A DNA stretch of 54,567 nucleotides from CAZPHU01 sp964419255 (GTDB taxonomy: Bacteria; Fibrobacterota; Chitinivibrionia; Chitinivibrionales; CAYFVL01), in contig CAYQOU010000025.1 in NCBI GenBank assembly GCA_964419255.1, positions 1 to 54,567 of the forward strand, read 5' to 3'. Position 1 is the first letter of the stretch; each line of letters begins with the position of its first letter. Positions 50,171-54,567 of the stretch are shown here, piece after piece. The notes beneath the pieces are model-generated. The model did no database searches. It saw nothing but the letters and a program-made list of their open reading frames with translations, and had not been told where the DNA came from. Both the position numbers and the translations under genes were made by a program.

Positions 50171-51330
50171 GATTGTCTGAGCAGAAACGCGGTAGAGCAG
50201 GGGTACTTTTTTCGCACCCACAAATCATCATCACCCTTGTCAAAGGCCTGCAGATCGACCCACGCCTGATACAGGTAGGGATACCATTCGTCATGAAGCG
50301 GGCCTTTCCAGTCGAAAATCAGCTGCTGCAGCGCATCGAGAAGTCTTTTTCGTCTTTCCGGGGCGATCTCTTTTTCGCTCAGCGTCCTGAAAGGCGAATC
50401 CAACAGAAACCGTACCGTTTGCAGCTGGGGGGGGAGATCGTACAGTGAAGCGGCCTCTTTCCAGCCCTGTATCGCAGAGGCTCCCGCCAGGAACCGGCTC
50501 ATAAGCGTCAGCAGAAACTCATCCGTATGGGGCAGGCCGGTTGGATTGAGAAGCAGTCCGGAGGTGTTGCCAAGCGCAGCAGAACTCCTTCCGGTATACG
50601 GCCCGATGATCAGTTTCATCGGGCAATAGTCATTGGCATACAGATTGTCCCAGACAATCACATCCCTTCCGAAATATTTACGAACCCCGGACAAATTAGC
50701 CGCGGTGATTTTCTCTGAGACAATCGACGGCCCGGTCCACATCAGCGGTATACCCGAAGGTATGTTTTGACTCAGTGTCTGAAGGTAGCGGTTTTCGGAT
50801 AGCGGCCCTTCCGAAAATTCATCCGTGTAGACTGTTGGGCAGAACCAGAGCGCCGCCCGCCGGCGTCCCAGGCTGGTTCGAATCTTTCCCAGGAGTTTTC
50901 CGTGAGCCTCACCCAGAGAGCTGTACATGGTGCGGCAGTTGACAGGCAGCTCCTGGGAGATGTCGTCCATAAGAAGGGCCATGGTGGAAACGCCAAGGTC
51001 TAAAAACCGCCGAATCTTACCGATAAGAAGGTCCAAGTGTGTTGAGGAGAGATAATCGAAACTCAGCCCTGGAGCCAGGCAGGCAACGACGGTTACTTTC
51101 CTTTTCCGTGCGTAGCTCACAAAGGCGCCAAAGGAAGCTTCCCATTCGGCCGGATAGGGGATCTGCCAGTCGCGGCGATGATAGCGATCCTCCTTGGGGG
51201 CATAAACATAAGTGTTCATGCCCAGGGAGTGCAGCCTGTCGACGATGGAACACCGCTGGTCCCAGGTAAGCTGCCGGCCATAATACCCTTCGATGTAGCC
51301 GCTGATATGCTTTCGGTTGGATTTGTTCAT
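50167..51330 (-). CDS. GH84-type beta-N-acetylglucosaminidase, apparently cytoplasmic
   Basis: This is a complete GH84 (O-GlcNAcase/hyaluronidase-like) catalytic domain of 387 residues. It begins with ISGYIEGYYGRQLTWDQR, followed by LGMNTYVYAPKEDRYHRRDW, with the catalytic aspartate pair D122-D123 in LLMDDIS. Further family regions are LMWTGPSIVSEKI and VIVWDNLYANDY. GH84 enzymes remove GlcNAc from proteins or glycans. There is no signal peptide or extra binding domain, so it should act in the cytoplasm. It leads an operon of three genes overlapping by 4 nt each. The start ATG 51330 has a weak ribosome site. Confidence 0.85.
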   Translation of the reverse strand: MNKSNRKHISGYIEGYYGRQLTWDQRCSIVDRLHSLGMNTYVYAPKEDRYHRRDWQIPYPAEWEASFGAFVSYARKRKVTVVACLAPGLSFDYLSSTHLDLLIGKIRRFLDLGVSTMALLMDDISQELPVNCRTMYSSLGEAHGKLLGKIRTSLGRRRAALWFCPTVYTDEFSEGPLSENRYLQTLSQNIPSGIPLMWTGPSIVSEKITAANLSGVRKYFGRDVIVWDNLYANDYCPMKLIIGPYTGRSSAALGNTSGLLLNPTGLPHTDEFLLTLMSRFLAGASAIQGWKEAASLYDLPPQLQTVRFLLDSPFRTLSEKEIAPERRKRLLDALQQLIFDWKGPLHDEWYPYLYQAWVDLQAFDKGDDDLWVRKKYPCSTAFLLRQS

Positions 51331-51386
51331 AATGAAAAAAAGCGATTCTTTCTCGAATCTAATGGCTGAGTAGATTCGGATTCGGC

Positions 51387-52115
51387 TCAGAAAAACGCAA
51401 CCACTTCAAAGCCAATCACACATAGTGATCCAACCACGATACCCAGGGTGCGCTTCAGCGAAGACATCTGGATATCGTCTTCCAGATCATTATTTAAAAG
51501 GTCATCTTCTTTCTTCAACTCCTTGTAGTTGCCCTGCTCATAGATCCCGTAGGCAAATCCCACGATCGCGCCCAGTCCCAGTCCGATACGCACCAGAGCT
51601 TTCCTGTCGAAAATTTCCTTCGTCTCGAGTGTCTGGGAAATATCCACCTTCTCACCTTCCGGTATGTTGATGTCTTCGGTGGTTATGTTGTACAGGCTGT
51701 TTGGATGACGAATCTCAAGGCGATATTTTCCCGGTTTCATGTATTCGTTATTCAGTGGAGTTTTCCCCAGCGGCATAAGCACATAAACATCGGCTCCTTC
51801 CGGTTGGCTGTTTACCATCAGCGAGCCGAACTTGTTTTTCATGGTCTTTTCCACCAGCGTAATTTCTCCCGCCTGGATAAACACTTCCTCGGTGGAGCTG
51901 GTGTGACGGATCGCGTCGATAAGCTTCACCGAATACTTGCCGGGCTTTAGCCTCTTATTGATCACCGGTGTATCGCCGATATAATTGTCATCCAGCCACA
52001 CCTCAACCCCCTCCGGCTGGGTTTTAACCGTAAGCATCCCGTCGCCTGCGGCGTGTACCTGAAAAATCCCAAACATCATCGCTGAGAGAATTAAAAGAAA
52101 TGGCCTGTTTGACAT
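51387..52115 (-). CDS. PEGA-domain secreted or membrane-anchored protein
   Basis: The 242-residue protein starts at ATG 52115 (GGGG 8 nt upstream) with a signal peptide (RPFLLILSAMMFGIFQVHAAG). Two PEGA repeats follow, about 26-92 (VKTQPEGVEVWLDDNYIGDTP) and 95-165 (VNSQPEGADVYVLMPLGKTPL), each ending in a G-K-Y-x-(V/L) turn. Near the C-terminus there are two hydrophobic helices (about 192-206 and 222-242) around a charged linker. PEGA domains are small beta sandwiches common in surface proteins. It is divergent from the type VI secretion operon and may or may not belong to it. Confidence 0.85.
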   Translation of the reverse strand: MSNRPFLLILSAMMFGIFQVHAAGDGMLTVKTQPEGVEVWLDDNYIGDTPVINKRLKPGKYSVKLIDAIRHTSSTEEVFIQAGEITLVEKTMKNKFGSLMVNSQPEGADVYVLMPLGKTPLNNEYMKPGKYRLEIRHPNSLYNITTEDINIPEGEKVDISQTLETKEIFDRKALVRIGLGLGAIVGFAYGIYEQGNYKELKKEDDLLNNDLEDDIQMSSLKRTLGIVVGSLCVIGFEVVAFF

Positions 52116-52419
52116 AGAAAATCCCCTGGTAAAGTGGTTGTCGAGTTTATTCTGAGGTGACTGTGACAATATTATGTATATTGATCGTGATATTAATTAT
52201 CTTTTTTTTCTGGTTACCCGATGGCGAGTGGATAAAAGCCACAATGAAAATATAGTAAAAGCATATTTATATTCAGAACGATACTAAAAATATTTTTTCT
52301 CTGAGCCGATCCTGTCCATTTTTTCTGAGACGGGAAAATTTTCCGGGTAAATGTATGGGCGGTTTTGCCGCACCAGAGGGAACGCGTCGTTTCCGATAAC
52401 ATCTTTCAGGAGAAAATCC
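52116..52419. other. Divergent promoter region between the PEGA gene and tssK
   Basis: The spacer of 304 bp is AT-rich, especially 52160-52310. It must contain promoters in both directions, but I see no clear -35/-10 pair, sigma-54 site, inverted repeat or small gene. No copy of the dispersed element is present. Confidence 0.4.
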
Positions 52420-53772
52420 ATGCAGGAAAACTGTAGAGTCGTGTGGAAAGAGGGGCTTTTTCTTCAGCCTCAGCATTTTCAACAGGCCGACCGTTACATG
52501 CAAAACCTTGTGACAATGCGATTTGGATATCATTTCCCTCACCCCTTCGGCTTCGAGAAGTGTGAGGCCAATAACGAAAAGGTGGCAAACGGAGAGTTTC
52601 TTCTCACCAGTTGCAGCGGTGTGATGCCCGACGGTACCCCCTTTGACCTGCCCCGCAAAGGCATTCTCCCACCGATGCGTCCGCTGCAGGATGTGTTCGG
52701 GCATGATCGGCAGAGTCTGATGGTCTACCTGGCACTTCCACTGAGCACCGAGGGGCGATCCAATGTGGCCGACGGTCGAAACGGAAGCCGAAGCTCCACG
52801 CGCTTTATGAGTCGAACGGTTACGGTCACCGATGAGGTTTTCGGGGAGCAGAGAAAAGAAATCGAAATTGCCGAAAACAATTTCTGTATCCTGTTCGAGG
52901 GTGAATCACTGGATAATTTCACCAACATGCCGGTAGCACGGCTGCTTCGTAACACAAGCGGTATGATCGAGTTGGATGACTCTTTCGTTCCCCCGCTGAT
53001 CCATATCGGCACATCACTACCGTTGATGAATCAGATCAGATCGCTTCTGGAGGTGCTTCTGGCTAAAAGCGCAGCTCTTGGACAGGGGAGAAAACAGCAT
53101 GCGGGAGGATTCGCCGAATTCAAGGCATCGGAGGAGACCGCCTACCGGCTGCTTCTGACTATAAACACCTATACGCCGCTACTCAATCATTTTCATACGG
53201 CCTCACGTATACATCCCTACGAGCTGTATACCATGCTTGTGCAGTTTGCCGGGGCGTTGTGCACGTTTTCCAATGAGGTCTCCATTCAGCAGATTCCGCA
53301 CTATGAACACGCCGCCCCCGGCCAGAGTCTCAGGGGACTGTTTAAGATGATCAGGACGGTACTCAATGCCGACATCAGCGCCGGCTGTGTAACCGTTCCG
53401 ATTACCCGCACCGCAAACGCCACCTATGTCAGCACGGTGAGTGATCCAAAACTCTTCAATGAGGCACAGTTCTATCTGGGAGTGGCCGCATCGATGAGGG
53501 AAAAGGAGCTGGTGATCGGTACCCTGCAGAGGATCAAGATGTGCTCACAGGAGAAACTGGAGCTTATCATCCCCTCCGCCATGCCCGGGCTGACTATCTA
53601 TCACAGCGCCAGACCACCGGAGGGGCTGTCCACAAAGCCGGGATTTGTCTATTTTAGTCTGGATCAAAAAGGAGAATTCTGGGAGGGGATAAGGCAGACG
53701 GGATCTTTCGGGATATATTTCCCCAACAACTTTCCCGATCTGAAAATGGAAATCCTCGCCCTGAAAAGATAA
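52420..53772 (+). CDS. tssK: Type VI secretion baseplate protein TssK
   Basis: TssK links the baseplate of the contractile type VI secretion tail to the membrane complex. I start at ATG 52420 with AGGAGAAAATCC before it; the N-terminus VVWKEGLFLQPQHFQQADRY is the family hallmark. The 450 residues include IHPYELYTMLVQFAGALCTF near the middle, typical of TssK, and a C-terminal region ending FPNNFPDLKMEILALKR. The length is normal. It is followed 12 nt later by tssL, the usual order. Confidence 0.93.
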   Translation: MQENCRVVWKEGLFLQPQHFQQADRYMQNLVTMRFGYHFPHPFGFEKCEANNEKVANGEFLLTSCSGVMPDGTPFDLPRKGILPPMRPLQDVFGHDRQSLMVYLALPLSTEGRSNVADGRNGSRSSTRFMSRTVTVTDEVFGEQRKEIEIAENNFCILFEGESLDNFTNMPVARLLRNTSGMIELDDSFVPPLIHIGTSLPLMNQIRSLLEVLLAKSAALGQGRKQHAGGFAEFKASEETAYRLLLTINTYTPLLNHFHTASRIHPYELYTMLVQFAGALCTFSNEVSIQQIPHYEHAAPGQSLRGLFKMIRTVLNADISAGCVTVPITRTANATYVSTVSDPKLFNEAQFYLGVAASMREKELVIGTLQRIKMCSQEKLELIIPSAMPGLTIYHSARPPEGLSTKPGFVYFSLDQKGEFWEGIRQTGSFGIYFPNNFPDLKMEILALKR

Positions 53773-53784
53773 GGAGAACACTCT

Positions 53785-54525
53785 ATGGCGGCATCATTTG
53801 CACAAACAGTGATTACCCAGACCATGAACCTGGACCTTTCCAAGGTGATGGGAGGAGCCCGTGAGGGGCTGGATACGCTGTGTACCGATATATTCCTGAT
53901 TGTCATTCGCATGCGTGAAGCCGAAGATCTTGGCGATCCGGCAAGCCTGCGGAAACTGATCGGCTATTATCTGAATCTGTTTGATAAAAACTGCCGCTCC
54001 CTGCGTATCGATCCGAGACAAATGGAATGTGCAAAGTACGCCCTGATAGCGCTTCTTGATGAGACGGTTCTGAGTGTGCCGGGGCCCTGTCGTGATCTGT
54101 GGATCTCAAATCCGCTTCAGCTTGATTACTTCGGCGATAATCTGGCCGGGCAGGAATTTTACCGGAAGCTGGATAAGCTTCTGGTTGAGCCCGAGAAGAT
54201 GAAGGATGTCCTGGAGGTATACTACCTGTGCATGTGTCTGGGTTTTGAGGGCAGATACAAGATCAGCAACCACGAAGAGCGGGAGCAGATCATCGACAAT
54301 CTGGGACGGGTATTGCGCAAGGTGGGCCGCCGCCGAAGCACCAGTCTCTCCCCCCACGCCTTTCCGCTGAACACCGGCAAACCAAAAAAGGTCAAAGGCG
54401 GGGCGTATCTTCTACCCCTGTGGATCGTTGGCGCCGTAAGTGCACTGACCGTGGCAATAACCTACATGATCCTTTTGGCATCATCGAAGGGAATGCTTGA
54501 GCAGACTCTCAAAGCGGTAGGCTGA
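53785..54525 (+). CDS. tssL: Type VI secretion membrane protein TssL (DotU/IcmH family)
   Basis: TssL anchors the secretion apparatus in the inner membrane. The 246-residue protein has the DotU-type cytoplasmic helical domain (about 20-180). Family motifs are YALIALLDETVLS, LDYFGDNLAGQEFYRKLDKL and VYYLCMCLGFEGRYKI. A basic linker and one transmembrane helix near the C-terminus (about 207-232, LPLWIVGAVSALTVAITYMILL) follow. There is no periplasmic peptidoglycan-binding extension. AAGGAG precedes the ATG. It is co-transcribed with tssK. Confidence 0.92.
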   Translation: MAASFAQTVITQTMNLDLSKVMGGAREGLDTLCTDIFLIVIRMREAEDLGDPASLRKLIGYYLNLFDKNCRSLRIDPRQMECAKYALIALLDETVLSVPGPCRDLWISNPLQLDYFGDNLAGQEFYRKLDKLLVEPEKMKDVLEVYYLCMCLGFEGRYKISNHEEREQIIDNLGRVLRKVGRRRSTSLSPHAFPLNTGKPKKVKGGAYLLPLWIVGAVSALTVAITYMILLASSKGMLEQTLKAVG

Positions 54526-54551
54526 GCCGGGGGAAGATTTTCCGACATAGA

Positions 54552-54567
54552 ATGATGAAAAAGGCAT
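54552..54567 (+). CDS. Possible start of the next type VI secretion gene, cut by the window edge
   Basis: Consecutive ATGs at 54552 and 54555 begin MMKKA after tssL. In other type VI clusters tssM commonly follows tssL, so this may be its first codons. Only five codons are visible, so the identity is a guess from gene order. Confidence 0.3.

Overview
The window looks like a chromosomal segment of a Gram-negative, flagellated, probably anaerobic or fermentative bacterium with roughly 50% GC. Outer-membrane proteins, an RND/TolC efflux set, an MCE lipid-transport protein and type VI secretion genes show a double membrane. An ADP-forming acyl-CoA synthetase, a CoA-transferase and a 2-hydroxyacyl-CoA-dehydratase-type activase point to anaerobic CoA-ester metabolism. 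The overall flavour (HEAT, PEGA and carboxypeptidase-regulatory-like surface proteins, NifA-like regulator) fits the FCB side of the tree, perhaps Fibrobacterota/Chitinivibrionia. That placement is an inference, not shown by any marker here.

Layout. 1-3.3 kb: a truncated secreted protein made of repeated beta-sandwich domains and a sigma-54 activator (both minus). 3.4-12.4 kb: a plus-strand CoA-metabolism block (ADP-forming acyl-CoA synthetase, CoA-transferase fused to a GNAT domain, then a two-gene dehydratase activase). 12.7-16.5 kb: accC behind a probable attenuator, an EndoQ-like DNA repair nuclease and a secreted EF-hand protein. 16.6-20.5 kb: a small membrane protein, flgM with a sigma-28 promoter, tRNA-Leu(UAA), a DUF4126-like and an SMR-like membrane protein, and a radical SAM protein. 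20.5-26.3 kb: a tripartite RND efflux operon. 26.3-30.1 kb: uvrB with an overlapping HEAT-repeat gene, and a phosphoglycolate phosphatase. 30.3-37.2 kb: two GGDEF proteins (one also HD-GYP, coupled to a STAS protein), a cinA remnant and gpsA. 37.2-38.9 kb: dnaA and a probable replication origin. 39-44.1 kb: an MCE/barrel pair and the fliD-fliS-fliT-like operon. 44.2-51.3 kb: hisS, a large SppA fused to a barrel-like domain, and a methyltransferase/SprT-like/GH84 operon. 51.4-54.6 kb: a PEGA protein and the start of a type VI secretion operon (tssK, tssL).

What stands out most is not a gene. At least eight intergenic spacers carry copies of one dispersed element, about 155-165 bp when complete, bounded by 13-14 bp inverted ends (ACCTGAATTRAGC / GCTYAATTCAGGT). 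Two copies are about 45-50 bp deletion forms that keep only the ends, and all eight face the same way. I do not recognise it as a named family. Second is the dnaA upstream region, where TTATCAACA-type boxes are phased at 11 bp and the DnaA DNA-recognition motif reads DYST in place of the usual DHTT. Third are several leader RNAs with regulatory-looking hairpins, upstream of accC, of the acyl-CoA synthetase operon and of flgM.
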